A stretch of 31,299 bases of DNA from a virus. Within the stretch, counting starts at the first letter, position 1. Each line of letters starts with the position of its first letter. The position numbers were made by a program, and so were the translations under genes. This document shows positions 11,940 to 20,400 of this stretch, in pieces. The stretch spans positions 1 to 31,299 of IMG/VR virus record IMGVR_UViG_3300036978_000083; one strand, 5' to 3'. A model generated the notes under the pieces. That model had not been told where the DNA came from. It saw only the letters and a program-made list of their open reading frames with translations, and ran no database searches.

Positions 11940-12030
11940 GCTTTCTTAATTCTTTATCTCGTTTAGTTAGATAGACCTTTAGCTTACGCTCATAGTCTTT
12001 CCTTGTTTGCTCTTCCTTTGTTATCTTCAT
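11911..12030 (-). CDS. Small basic protein, 39 residues
   Basis: A 40-codon frame begins at the ATG at 12030-12028, next to the connector stop at 12031, and ends 29 bases inside the lysis enzyme gene. It reads MKITKEEQTRKDYERKLKVY, then LTKRDKELRKHESTNSRRA, with one-third Lys/Arg. It fills an otherwise empty 91-base gap. The charge pattern fits a helix. It is plausible but short, and could be a leader peptide. Confidence 0.4.
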   Translation of the reverse strand: MKITKEEQTRKDYERKLKVYLTKRDKELRKHESTNSRRA

Positions 12031-12606
12031 TTAGTTAGTAAAGTTACGAATACTAAATCTGTTCCATGGATTTGCTGCATCATTAGCAGCTCTGCTAAAT
12101 GCTATTTGGCTCTGCCTGTTAACTACTCTGATGGGTGTAATATCAGGTGAAGTATTATTGCTATATTCAGGATAGTCTGAGTTATTAGCACAAAGGTAAT
12201 CTACCAATCTTTGAGTATAGTAGTTAGCATTCTCACGTGCCATATCTCGTAAAGAAGATAGTTCACTTTGAGAGATCGCTGTAGTATTCTCTGATTGACG
12301 AGTAACTAAGTTACCGTTATCATGCTTATACATGAGCATCGGATAAAGCTCTACCATAGTCCACCATGCAGTAGGCTTAACTATGTATTCATTTAGCAAA
12401 GTCTCATAGACTCCTGCTAACGTGCCATTCTCTATCTCATTCTTAATCTTGTTAGTTAGATTAGTGCCTAACCAAAGTGTGATGTACTTATCTTGAGCCA
12501 AGTAAATTGCAGGGCGAATTAAGTTAGTATCTACAGCTTCATTCAGCTGAGTGTATTTCTTAAGGAATTCCTCGTTAATGAAAAGTATTTCGGGTGCTAT
12601 TGCCAT
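12031..12606 (-). CDS. Head-tail connector-like protein, 191 residues
   Basis: A helical protein starting MAIAPEILFINEEFLKKYTQ, with IRPAIYLAQDKYITLWLGTN near residues 30-48, a WWTMVELYPMLMYKHDNG helix and a C-terminal YYTQRLVDYLCAN motif. The order of helices and the LAQDKYI-x-x-[WL]-LGT motif match the DUF6712-type proteins placed after the portal in Bacteroidota phages, likely head-completion adaptors (gp6/gp15-like). It starts 12 bases after the portal stop. It would sit below the portal ring. Function is inferred from position and fold pattern. Confidence 0.7.
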   Translation of the reverse strand: MAIAPEILFINEEFLKKYTQLNEAVDTNLIRPAIYLAQDKYITLWLGTNLTNKIKNEIENGTLAGVYETLLNEYIVKPTAWWTMVELYPMLMYKHDNGNLVTRQSENTTAISQSELSSLRDMARENANYYTQRLVDYLCANNSDYPEYSNNTSPDITPIRVVNRQSQIAFSRAANDAANPWNRFSIRNFTN

Positions 12607-12618
12607 TATGTTATAGTA

Positions 12619-14625
12619 TTAATTTGTTCCTGGGTATCTGCCTTGGTCGGGCATGTCAAACGGTCGAGTATTAGCTGTAGCAAAGTCTTTAGCTATATCT
12701 TTTAAAGGCATGCCTGCTCTGATTGCTTTTGCTACTGAGATAGGATCAGATGATTCTAAGCCGTTATCTTTTACAAATCTTCCCTTCTCACGTTTTCTGA
12801 AGTATACTCTACGCTCCCAGTTATGCTTACAATTAACTCCGCCTTTATATAACCATACAGAATAGGTAGCTCCATTGTGGCCCATGTTAGGATTCAGCTC
12901 ATTAGTATCTGATTCCATTTTAGTTAAATCTTCGTAACGGTATACATATCCATTACGTGCAGCGTTAGCCATTTGTCTACAGAACTTTCTACTCTTAGCG
13001 CTTGTATTTTTAGAGTAGGCATAACGCACTTTGTATAATCCGCTATCCATTTCAGATGGCTTATCAGGATCAGAGTAGCTTCTAACTGATGCAAGATTAA
13101 CAGGCTCAGCTTCGATAAGCTCCCACTCCTCCTCATCTACTATCTCGCCCTTATCATCTAAGAATTCGCACCACCAATTCTCATCCTCTTCGGTAAAGAT
13201 TGGCTTATCTGTGGGATCACTTAAATTAGTCTTTTTTTTTTGAGCAGATAGTTTAGCTACAGCGTTCCCTCCGGTAGCTTCAAACATTGCAGTAGCTACG
13301 TCTATAGGAAGTTGAAGGAATTGAACTAAAAATACAATGGCTTGTTCTTTAGTTAATGCTCCTGTCCCTACAGCTGCTACAATTTCTAAAGCGCTTGCTA
13401 TCTGTGCACCGTTATAAGTTACATCACTTACTGATGTGCCTGCTGGTGCTACCGGTGCAGCTGTGTTAGGATCAGTAGTTGCATTATCTGCAACAGTTGA
13501 ATCTATTGCTGCTGCTGCTGCATCCATCTCATCAGAGAATAAGTCGTTAGATTCAATATAAACATCAGCCATAATGCCCATACCTTTAAATACTTCCTCA
13601 ATACTATCTGTAACAATTTGCTGATATGGCTCAATTATATTCTTATTAAAAATTCTGTAAGCTTGTTTCATCTCATCAGCGTTACTCCCTAATCCTCCTG
13701 CATCACGAATACCAAAAAGTAAAGGTGATGTTACTCTGTGAGCGCCTAAGATGTTTTCTCTTGACTGAGTGCTTAACTCCATCCATTGCTTATCAGCATC
13801 GGACATAGGTACTAAGTCTAAACGTGGAGCTCTATCAGCAGATTCATTAAATGTAAATACTACTTTGCCTGCCTTCTTAGCACCTACCATAGTCTCCCAA
13901 TTTCTGCGAATAGCCATTTGCTCTTCGGGATCAGGAATACCGTTATTCATGTGCAAGAAATAGCTAGGTGCCATACCATTGCTTAAGAAAGCTCGGTAAA
14001 ATTCGCTGATTTCTCTTGTAATTTCTATGTAATTGATAGCACTATAGTAGTCAGGCTTGGGATAGTAAGCACTGCCTGGAGTCATTATCCCCACAAATAG
14101 CACCTGAGAAGGCTCATCTGCTTTTGTAGTTGGATTATACATCGGGATAAATGTCGGAATGTTCTTCTTTTTGCGCATATCATTCCAATCTTTAGAATAA
14201 TAAACACCAGGTATAACATCTTCATCATTAGAAACAGCCAATCTAACATTCTCATAAGGCAAATGATTAATCTTAGCAACTGTTGTTCTATCTACACTCC
14301 AAATAATCTCTAAGTAGTAACCACCTTGCATCTTAGCATCAAGCGTTATAGGCCTTCTGATTGTGTTTAATTTCAATCTGTCTATCTCACGTTGCGCTGT
14401 TGGATTAGTGCTCTTAAATTCCTTCCCTGCTATCATGAAAGCTATGCTCATGGTTAGTGCTGAGTGCACCGGTGAGCTATAGTATAAATCTATAAGGTAA
14501 TTCGGGAATGAGTTAGCTTCACCAAGCGTTACCCATCCCTTCGGAGTTTCTTTCTCGTTAGCCTCTTGAGGCATTGCTGCTCCCAAGTTAACAAGCATTG
14601 GCGCTGAGTGTGCTATCTTATCCAT
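12619..14625 (-). CDS. Portal protein with extra C-terminal domain
   Basis: Residues 1 to about 400 are a portal core, with SFPNYLIDLYYSSPVHSALT, a GGYYLEIIWSVDRTTVAKIN strand pair, PSQVLFVGIMTPGSAYYPKP, and RENILGAHRVTSPLLFGI, typical of the portal stem region. An Ala/Thr-rich part (about 370-410) and a run of four codons CAA-AAA-AAA-AAG (462-465) separate it from about 200 more residues. That tail contains RKFCRQMANAARNGYVYRYE and YKGGVNCKHNWERRVYFRKR, a Cys/His-Trp motif reminiscent of MuF/gp7-like head proteins. The total of 668 is longer than a standard portal. It starts eight bases inside the 136-residue gene. It is the dodecameric DNA gate; the tail may place a head-morphogenesis protein inside the capsid. 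Confidence 0.9.
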   Translation of the reverse strand: MDKIAHSAPMLVNLGAAMPQEANEKETPKGWVTLGEANSFPNYLIDLYYSSPVHSALTMSIAFMIAGKEFKSTNPTAQREIDRLKLNTIRRPITLDAKMQGGYYLEIIWSVDRTTVAKINHLPYENVRLAVSNDEDVIPGVYYSKDWNDMRKKKNIPTFIPMYNPTTKADEPSQVLFVGIMTPGSAYYPKPDYYSAINYIEITREISEFYRAFLSNGMAPSYFLHMNNGIPDPEEQMAIRRNWETMVGAKKAGKVVFTFNESADRAPRLDLVPMSDADKQWMELSTQSRENILGAHRVTSPLLFGIRDAGGLGSNADEMKQAYRIFNKNIIEPYQQIVTDSIEEVFKGMGIMADVYIESNDLFSDEMDAAAAAIDSTVADNATTDPNTAAPVAPAGTSVSDVTYNGAQIASALEIVAAVGTGALTKEQAIVFLVQFLQLPIDVATAMFEATGGNAVAKLSAQKKKTNLSDPTDKPIFTEEDENWWCEFLDDKGEIVDEEEWELIEAEPVNLASVRSYSDPDKPSEMDSGLYKVRYAYSKNTSAKSRKFCRQMANAARNGYVYRYEDLTKMESDTNELNPNMGHNGATYSVWLYKGGVNCKHNWERRVYFRKREKGRFVKDNGLESSDPISVAKAIRAGMPLKDIAKDFATANTRPFDMPDQGRYPGTN
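13231..13242 (-). promoter_or_regulatory. Candidate slippery site A_AAA_AAG in the portal gene
   Basis: Minus-strand codons read CAA AAA AAA AAG (ten A in a row). This contains an in-frame A_AAA_AAG, the E. coli dnaX-type slippery heptamer. A -1 slip would read Lys-Asp and then stop (GAC TAA), giving a 466-residue portal lacking the C-terminal domain. The +1 frame stops a few codons later. No downstream hairpin was verified. Confidence 0.35.
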
Positions 14626-15028
14626 TGTATGCTATATCGTTATCTATTGTTAAGTTCGGCTCTGTGAATCGTGGAGTAGTGATATCTTCTACTATTAAAT
14701 ACCCCTTCTCTATTACCCCTACTACTGCCGCATTTGTAGGATCTAAATTAGTGCTGCTATTTTGCCCATAAACAATATAACTAAATCGTGCTGGATAGTT
14801 AATCAATAGGCTTGCAGCTGTTGGATTGTTGGCATTAGTGCCAATCTGAATGGTAGTATACCTATCATTCTGTGCTATCTGAATAGGGATAGCGTAAAGC
14901 TTTTGAAGTGTCTGCTCGTTAGTTAGCTCAAGCAGATAATGCGTATAAGTATTAGCAAGCAAAAGCTCCCCTTCCTTAAGGCTAAGGTAGAGGAGCTGTG
15001 TTGCTGTATTTTTTAGTAAATAAATCAT
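14618..15028 (-). CDS. Structural protein of unknown role, 136 residues (head-tail region)
   Basis: A strand-rich protein with no signal or membrane segment: MIYLLKNTATQLLYLSLKEG, an LANTYTHYLLELTNEQ part, IPIQIAQNDRYTTIQIGTNA and YPARFSYIVYGQNSS, ending EDITTPRFTEPNLTIDNDIA. The Tyr-Thr-x-Ile-Gln and Y-x-YIVYGQ strand pattern is one I have seen in Bacteroidota phage head-tail genes. Its place between the tail-tube-like protein and the portal suggests a virion component. It overlaps the portal start by eight bases. Confidence 0.7.
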   Translation of the reverse strand: MIYLLKNTATQLLYLSLKEGELLLANTYTHYLLELTNEQTLQKLYAIPIQIAQNDRYTTIQIGTNANNPTAASLLINYPARFSYIVYGQNSSTNLDPTNAAVVGVIEKGYLIVEDITTPRFTEPNLTIDNDIAYNG

Positions 15029-15052
15029 GCTTTAAATATAGCACAATTTTAT

Positions 15053-15601
15053 TTACAATGTACCTTGTACTACAGTTATTGTAGCAAAATCTGCAAATGG
15101 AGTATCTCCAGCATCTTGATCTAACAAGTATGCTTTATCTTTCTCTTCGCCAGTAAGCGTGATAGTATATCCTGACATGTCTCCCTTGGCTGTGCCACTT
15201 GCAGTAGTAAATGCAGTTACTTCTACTCCATCCTTATAGCCACACATCCAAATGTTATCGTTATTATCTTGTACAAAAAGTACATTACGACCTTTAGAAA
15301 TGTTTTGAAGTTGTAGTGAACGTGCAGCACTCATACCGTGGAACATAGCCACGATAGTCTGAGTGTAATATACAGTGCCATTTTCGATAGAGATTGCAGC
15401 CTCTTCTGTGAATGATCCTGTGTGCTTTGGTAATTCGAATTCGTAAACGCTACCTGTTGCTAAAGCAGTAACTAAGTTACTTGTTCCATCAATAGTAGCT
15501 GTGTTTGCGAATGTACCGTATGCCCCAAGGTAGATAGCTTTGATGCCACCAATCGCCTCTTTGCAATTAATTTGAAAGCCTGATGTGGTTAAACAGCTCA
15601 T
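15053..15601 (-). CDS. Probable major tail (tube) protein, 182 residues
   Basis: It starts MSCLTTSGFQINCKEAIGGI, and a central EYELP-like part reads VYEFELPKHTGSFTEEAAIS. Then come an IENGTVYYTQTIVAMFHGMS helix, GRNVLFVQDNNDNIWMCGYK and a SGYTITLTGEEKDKAYLLD end. The order GG-I-K, ELPK-x-TGSFTE, ENGTVYYTQ, then G-Y-x-[DN]-G and SGYTITLTG-x-EK is typical of tail-tube-like proteins in Bacteroidota siphoviruses. The size is near 180 residues, as in such tubes. It follows the major capsid gene after an 86-base gap, between capsid and portal, an unusual place for a tail gene. Confidence 0.65.
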   Translation of the reverse strand: MSCLTTSGFQINCKEAIGGIKAIYLGAYGTFANTATIDGTSNLVTALATGSVYEFELPKHTGSFTEEAAISIENGTVYYTQTIVAMFHGMSAARSLQLQNISKGRNVLFVQDNNDNIWMCGYKDGVEVTAFTTASGTAKGDMSGYTITLTGEEKDKAYLLDQDAGDTPFADFATITVVQGTL

Positions 15602-15642
15602 GGTTATTTTTTATTATTTAGTTAAAATATCTTTGCAAAGAA

Positions 15643-15664
15643 TGGGCAGCTCATAGCTTACCCA
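15643..15664 (-). terminator. Hairpin after the capsid gene (weak terminator or processing site)
   Basis: TGGG, TA, AGCT, loop ATG, AGCT, G, CCCA on the minus strand, between the capsid stop (15688) and the tail-tube start (15601). Only a short T-containing tail follows. Such hairpins after the capsid gene often trim or partly terminate the transcript so that capsid is made in excess. Confidence 0.35.
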
Positions 15665-15687
15665 CTCTTTTAACAAAGGAGTATAAT

Positions 15688-16611
15688 TTAGTTATCGAAT
15701 CCGATAACGATATCACCAAGTACTGCGTACTGAACACCAGCTCTGAATCTCATAGCCATACGCACGTTGTCAGAAGCATCAGTGAAGCTCATATCTACAA
15801 CCTTAACTTCGTTGAAATCTGATGTCAAATCAGTTCCGAATACCAAGTTAGCAGGAGTAGCTAAGATAACTACTGAATCAGAGATACCTGGACATACATA
15901 CACATCGTAACCGTTGAAGGTCAATGGGAATTGTACAGTACCTTGGAATGTTTGCAAGTAACCAGCAGTAGCCAAAGCTTGACGGTATAACTGTGCAGTC
16001 TTACGGTTAACGTAGATCTTAAGGTCAGGGCTACCTACTAAACTTGCAGGCAAAGCATCTGTACATAACTGAAGCTTAGCGATTACGTTAGTAGCATCCA
16101 AAGATACTGTGAAATCTACATCAGGAGTACCACCTTTACCGGCATCAATCAAATACTGAAGGCCGTTGAATCCTGTGAATCCTGAAGATGGCCAGTTACC
16201 TTTCCAAATATTGCACTCAATCTCTTGTGCTACTTTAGCAGCCAAGTGAGAGATTAAGAAATCAGAGAAGTTAGCAGGAACTACATCGTTGATAAATCCA
16301 CGACCTGTTTGAGCCGCTTCCCAATCTTTTGTAAATTCTGCTTTGCAAAGTTGGATATTAACCATAAGGTCAGTTACAGTCAATACTTTCTCCTCAAGAG
16401 TAAGAGCAGAAGTAGAGTTGTCAAAGTCGCATGTAGCGCTCTTAACTAATCCTGAAGATGCAAGTACCTTAAGTACAGCTTTGTATTTTACATTTTCCTT
16501 TACGGTAATGTAGTTGTTTGCAATAGTGTCTCCTGAAAGAACTGCTGCTGCAATGTACGGTAGCGCTAATTCGCCAGCGTAGGTTGAGGTGATGGTCAAG
16601 TTATCAGCCAT
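15688..16611 (-). CDS. Major capsid protein
   Basis: The 307 residues begin MADNLTITSTYAGELALPYI and have the strand/helix layout of an HK97-fold capsid protein: an N-terminal helix, LTLEEKVLTVTDLMVNIQLC, a helical HLAAKVAQEIECNIWKGNWP, SPDLKIYVNRKTAQLYRQAL and C-terminal strands ending AVLGDIVIGF. The length is normal for small siphovirus capsids. It lies after the protease and scaffold-like genes, the usual order for these three, with 15 bases to the upstream stop. The start is preceded by an A-rich sequence with repeated AAAACAAAA typical of Bacteroidota high-expression genes. No cross-link Lys/Asn can be assigned by eye. Identification is by context and fold-like pattern. Confidence 0.85.
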   Translation of the reverse strand: MADNLTITSTYAGELALPYIAAAVLSGDTIANNYITVKENVKYKAVLKVLASSGLVKSATCDFDNSTSALTLEEKVLTVTDLMVNIQLCKAEFTKDWEAAQTGRGFINDVVPANFSDFLISHLAAKVAQEIECNIWKGNWPSSGFTGFNGLQYLIDAGKGGTPDVDFTVSLDATNVIAKLQLCTDALPASLVGSPDLKIYVNRKTAQLYRQALATAGYLQTFQGTVQFPLTFNGYDVYVCPGISDSVVILATPANLVFGTDLTSDFNEVKVVDMSFTDASDNVRMAMRFRAGVQYAVLGDIVIGFDN

Positions 16612-16626
16612 TTTGTTTTTGTTTTA

Positions 16627-17205
16627 TTATTTGTTTTTGTATTTTGCTACTATTGCACGAGTTCTATCTTCGATATTACCCATTGCTTTGATGTTTAAAG
16701 GTGCTTCGTTTGAAGCTTGGCGAGACTGCTTAACAGTTGTCGCTGCTGGTGCTTGTGAAAGCTCAGTGATCTTAGAGTTAGCAGCGCTTAACTTAGCTTC
16801 GAACTCAGAGATAATGTTATTTAACAATCCCTCTACTTGCTCCTTAGAGTAAGTCTCAGCTACTTCTTGCTCTACTGTTACCTCTACTTCTGTAGAAGGC
16901 TCTTCAGCATCAGAGATAGATGCGATTAAACCACTTGCTACAACAATCATTTTACCGTTGTCTAAAGTGTATTCGCCATCTGCTAAAGGTGAAGGATTGC
17001 CATCTGCATCCATTACGAATATCTCTACTCCCTCAGCCCATTCGGCAGCAGGTGAATAGATCATAGTGCCATCCATCAAAGCGCCCTCAGCCATCATCTC
17101 TACCTTAGTAGTTTCAGCTACAGGAGTCTCTTCAACAGATAACTTCACTCCATGCTTCATAAGCTGCGGAGCGAACTTTTCTAAAATTTCAGAAATCATG
17201 TTCAT
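16627..17205 (-). CDS. Scaffold-like protein upstream of the capsid gene
   Basis: This acidic 192-residue protein is rich in Glu and Ala. A helical start (ISEILEKFAPQLMKHGVKLS), low-complexity acidic parts (TEVEVTVEQEVAETYSKEQV) and a coiled coil (ISEFEAKLSAANSKITELSQ) are followed by a basic end, RTRAIVAKYKNK. This is the usual architecture of a capsid scaffold: a coiled dimer with a basic C terminus that touches the capsid. It stands between the XkdF-type protease, which would clear it, and the capsid. A middle part (DGTMIYSPAAEWAEGVEIFV) is strand-like and atypical. Confidence 0.65.
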   Translation of the reverse strand: MNMISEILEKFAPQLMKHGVKLSVEETPVAETTKVEMMAEGALMDGTMIYSPAAEWAEGVEIFVMDADGNPSPLADGEYTLDNGKMIVVASGLIASISDAEEPSTEVEVTVEQEVAETYSKEQVEGLLNNIISEFEAKLSAANSKITELSQAPAATTVKQSRQASNEAPLNIKAMGNIEDRTRAIVAKYKNK

Positions 17206-17230
17206 AGTTTATAATTATTAGTGGAAAAAA

Positions 17231-17830
17231 TTACATATTCATTTCAAGCTGCTCAGCTAATTCAGCTAATAGCTTCTCAAGGTCCTTCTCTTCTACCTTA
17301 GTCTCAGCCATTGGAGTAAACCATCCCTCTATAGAGAAGCCCTTAACCTCGCCATTCTTTACAGCAGCCCAAGTAGCATCATCATCTACCTTTACACCTA
17401 TCATCCAGGTGCCATCCGGTAACTCAAAGCCATAATTATCACCCTTATCAGCGCCTGCCTTAATCCAAGATTCAACAACAGTTAAGTTGTTTACCGGCAT
17501 CTCATGCTGGATAGTATGGTTATGGTGCATGTTACGCTTAAGGAATTCCTGAGCAGTCTGCTCAATAGTCTCTTTAGAGTAAGTGATAAAGTATTTTTCA
17601 CCATTACCATCATAACGTACTATAGGCTGATTAGGGATCAGTGCAGGACCGTATAACATACGCTTCTCACCATCCTCTACTCTTGCTAATAGCAAGTTAG
17701 CTTTAGATAGTGCTACAAAGTCTACCATTATAGCAGGCTCACTAACAAGGCTCACAGCGTACACTCCCATGTTATCCTCTTCCTCTCCTAAGCCGTATTC
17801 AATTAATTTTACATCACTCATAAGTTTCAT
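17231..17830 (-). CDS. XkdF-type prohead protease (Peptidase_S78_2)
   Basis: The 199 residues match the XkdF-like phage serine protease family. An N-terminal GVYAVSLVSEPAIMVDFVAL is followed by a His-rich segment (HHNHTIQHE, residues 102-110), VVESWIKAG, and VKDD and Trp positions up to KGFSIEGWF with Ser166 in GFS. The His and Ser are the expected catalytic residues. The usual role is cleavage of scaffold and capsid delta regions during head maturation. Two starts are possible, the ATG at 17830 and the ATG at 17821 (MSDVKLIEYG); the latter overlaps the 50-residue gene's stop by eight bases. It is followed by the scaffold-like gene, as expected. Confidence 0.85.
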   Translation of the reverse strand: MKLMSDVKLIEYGLGEEEDNMGVYAVSLVSEPAIMVDFVALSKANLLLARVEDGEKRMLYGPALIPNQPIVRYDGNGEKYFITYSKETIEQTAQEFLKRNMHHNHTIQHEMPVNNLTVVESWIKAGADKGDNYGFELPDGTWMIGVKVDDDATWAAVKNGEVKGFSIEGWFTPMAETKVEEKDLEKLLAELAEQLEMNM

Positions 17831-17966
17831 TTATTTCAAAAATTATAGCATCAATTATTTCGTCTATGATAGTATCAGTATCTTCTAATCCTGTTTTATC
17901 AATTTCAGATAGTGCGTTTCTTACTCCTCTTGCTACGCACTTTTTTAATAGTGGAAAATTCGACAT
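17814..17966 (-). CDS. Small acidic protein between tape measure and protease, 50 residues
   Basis: The ATG at 17966-17964 follows the tape-measure stop by five bases and the frame ends at a TGA at 17816-17814: MSNFPLLKKCVARGVRNALS, then an acidic helix DTIIDEIIDAIIFEINETYE. It overlaps the protease start. Tight packing at both ends and a clean helix pattern make it likely to be real. No family is recognised. Confidence 0.6.
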   Translation of the reverse strand: MSNFPLLKKCVARGVRNALSEIDKTGLEDTDTIIDEIIDAIIFEINETYE

Positions 17967-17971
17967 ATTTG

Positions 17972-20203
17972 TTATAAGTATGATTGGTCTATTATCTTTT
18001 GACGTGCCTCTAAAGCGTTGGCTACATTGCCTGCTAATACATAAGTCTCTAAACCACCTGGTGCATTATTCTGCAAATTCATTCCGCTGAAATCTATAGC
18101 CGGTGCGTTGGTGCCTGTTGGTGCATTTAGATTACCTCCACTTGGTGAAGGTGTATTACCTTGAAATTGTGTTTGATTAATCTTAACTATGTTAGCTATT
18201 CCTGCTGCTGCTAATGCTGCTGCTTTTACGAAGTTCATACCGGTTAACTGATCTTGCGGAACAGCTAACTGCTGAACTATACCCGAAGCCATAGCTATAG
18301 TAGCTTGAGCTTTCTGCATTAATTTGTTACGTTCAAACGTCTTACGCTGGCTTGCCTCATCTCCTTTAGCAGCTGCTTCATTTAAACTCATCAAAGCATC
18401 TAAGCCAATAGAAGCCATTTCAAAGCCTTTCTGTATATTGGCCATCCGCTTCTCTGCATCTTCCTTTCTATACTTCTCTCTAATCTCATTCTCTTTGCGT
18501 GCTTGCTCCTCTACTAATGCAGAACTATCTATCCCTGCTGCTTGAGCTTCAGATATAAGCTGCTGATAATATGTATCATTAGCTATTAACTCTTGCTGCT
18601 GTTTAGTGTATTGCTGCATGATGTTATTTTCATCTGCTGCATCAATAATAGCTTGTAAATCTTGTAACTCTTTTTGCTTATCTTTTAATCTTTCTGCTGC
18701 ATCTTCTTTAGCCTTAGCCTTTTTCTCATCATCTGCATCTTGATTTGCCTTAGCGTACTTCTCCAGTAAAAGCTGAAGCTCCATAGAATGCGCAATATTT
18801 AAAGCACGCATATCTTCTGCGCTTCTCTTATCTGCTTTATACGCATCCTCTCTTACTTTCTGAGCAGCGAGTAAATCATCTATCTCTCTCTTTTGCTCAG
18901 TCTTTTTAGAATCAGCTAAAGCCTTTTCTATGGCAGTTATTTCTTTGTCTACTGTTACAGCTTCATCTCTTATTCTTTTGCTCTCAGCATCTGCCTTAGC
19001 TTTTCTTTCCGCTGCTGCTGCCTTAGATTTAGCTATAGCCTCAAGCTCTTTCTCTGTCTTAACAGTATCTTTAGCTGCCTCTCCTGCATTCCAAATCTCA
19101 TCCTTATTATTTTGAAGTGAGATATTTTGATTAGTTAAAGATTGCTGCTCTAATTTTAACTTCTTTTCCAGCTCAGTATTACCCGAAGTTTGAGCCATCA
19201 ATATATCGTAATTCAGCTGCTTAATTCTTTCAGCATTATCTTGCTGCAACACGCTAAGCTCTTCAGTTCGTGCTTTGTATTCGCTAAATGCCTGATTTTG
19301 TAAAAGCTGTTTATTATACTGATCATCAGTGCTCGCACGAATTTTATCTAAGAGTGCTTGCGCATCAGTGTTAATCTTAACCTTACGAATCTCTAAATCA
19401 TTAATGGCTTGTAACTGCGCTTGCTGTGATTCTAAAAACTTGGCTTTATCTTCCTCAAGAATCGCTATCTTCATAGCAGTCTCAGCTTGCTTCTGCTTAT
19501 TCTTAAGCAATGCTAATTCTGTTTGCAAAATAGCAGCAGCTCCTGCTCCCAAAGCTTTCTGCAATGCCAGCTCTCTTGTTAACGCTTGCTCTTGAGATTT
19601 TAGCGCCTCTGCTTGCTTGTTTAGATTCTCAAGCATCTTGCTCTTACCGGTTACAAAGTCGCTCAGCTCTTTCCAATAAGCAATAACAGCCACAATAACA
19701 CCCACTAAAAGGAAGATAGGATTAGCTAAAACAGCTTTACCTAAAGCTTTTAATCCTGCTACTCCTGCTTGAAATGCAGCTTTTAAACCACTACCTAAAG
19801 CTGCTGTATCTACTCGTGCAAGATTGCCGCTGAATGTCTGAATGGATTGCGTTAAGCCTTCAAAGTCTAAGTTGCTAAGTTGCTCACCCATTATACCGAA
19901 GGTATTACTCATCCCCTCAATAGCAGGACCTGTATTACCTTTTACTGCCTCAGCAGCATCATTCATTCTATCCTTAAGCTCACCCATCTTAATAGATAGC
20001 TGATTGAATTTCTCAGTGCCTGGATCAAACTGATCCTGCTGTTTCTTTAAATCAGCATATTGAGCTTTTAATGTCTTAGTAGATTTCTCTACTGCTTTGG
20101 TAGCCGCATCGGTTTTTGCAAGCTCCTGATTGATATCCTCTAAACCTGTAAATGTACCCTCGTCATCAAACGAGAGTCTTAATATCATTTCTTGTGTAGC
20201 CAT
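17972..20203 (-). CDS. Tape measure protein
   Basis: The 743 residues are mostly coiled coil, rich in Ala, Lys, Glu and Gln (for example LKDKQKELQDLQAIIDAADE). A helical start reads TKTLKAQYADLKKQQDQ, a hydrophobic stretch near residues 155-178 includes AVLANPIFLLVGVIVAVIAY, and a Gly/Pro/Asn-rich end follows. This is the classic tape-measure layout; the hydrophobic part may insert into the host membrane. At about 0.15 nm per residue, the tail would be near 110 nm. Here the distal-tail genes precede it in transcription, whereas they normally follow it. It starts one base after the 65-residue gene's frame. Confidence 0.93.
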   Translation of the reverse strand: MATQEMILRLSFDDEGTFTGLEDINQELAKTDAATKAVEKSTKTLKAQYADLKKQQDQFDPGTEKFNQLSIKMGELKDRMNDAAEAVKGNTGPAIEGMSNTFGIMGEQLSNLDFEGLTQSIQTFSGNLARVDTAALGSGLKAAFQAGVAGLKALGKAVLANPIFLLVGVIVAVIAYWKELSDFVTGKSKMLENLNKQAEALKSQEQALTRELALQKALGAGAAAILQTELALLKNKQKQAETAMKIAILEEDKAKFLESQQAQLQAINDLEIRKVKINTDAQALLDKIRASTDDQYNKQLLQNQAFSEYKARTEELSVLQQDNAERIKQLNYDILMAQTSGNTELEKKLKLEQQSLTNQNISLQNNKDEIWNAGEAAKDTVKTEKELEAIAKSKAAAAERKAKADAESKRIRDEAVTVDKEITAIEKALADSKKTEQKREIDDLLAAQKVREDAYKADKRSAEDMRALNIAHSMELQLLLEKYAKANQDADDEKKAKAKEDAAERLKDKQKELQDLQAIIDAADENNIMQQYTKQQQELIANDTYYQQLISEAQAAGIDSSALVEEQARKENEIREKYRKEDAEKRMANIQKGFEMASIGLDALMSLNEAAAKGDEASQRKTFERNKLMQKAQATIAMASGIVQQLAVPQDQLTGMNFVKAAALAAAGIANIVKINQTQFQGNTPSPSGGNLNAPTGTNAPAIDFSGMNLQNNAPGGLETYVLAGNVANALEARQKIIDQSYL

Positions 20204-20400
20204 TATATTACGCTATAAATTGTTAATCCAATTAATACTATTACCCCTATTATTGTAGTGTAATTAATAGCTCTTATTTGCCACACTTTGCGCTTAGCAT
20301 GATAGCTACCACTTGCCTGCTTAAACTCTTTGCTCTTGCCCTGTACGTTGGACCTTAATAAAGTCATACTAAGTATGATGTCATTTTGTGGATTTGTCAT
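20203..20400 (-). CDS. Small C-terminally anchored membrane protein, 65 residues
   Basis: A polar, basic first half (SNVQGKSKEFKQASGSYHAK) is followed by one C-terminal membrane segment, YTTIIGVIVLIGLTIYSVI. Its ATG overlaps the large tail gene's stop by four bases, and its last base is shared with the tape-measure start, so it is coupled to both. It could be a tail-tip component that reaches the membrane or an assembly factor. No family is recognised. Confidence 0.65.
   Translation of the reverse strand: MTNPQNDIILSMTLLRSNVQGKSKEFKQASGSYHAKRKVWQIRAINYTTIIGVIVLIGLTIYSVI

Noticed and set aside
12924-13136. Alternative minus-strand frame inside the portal C-terminal part
   Set aside because: Shadow frame in the portal; the portal frame itself has clear motifs on both sides.
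18324-19595. Plus-strand open frames opposite the tape measure gene
   Set aside because: Ala/Ser/Leu-rich mirror frames arising from Ala/Glu/Lys-rich coiled-coil codons on the minus strand.
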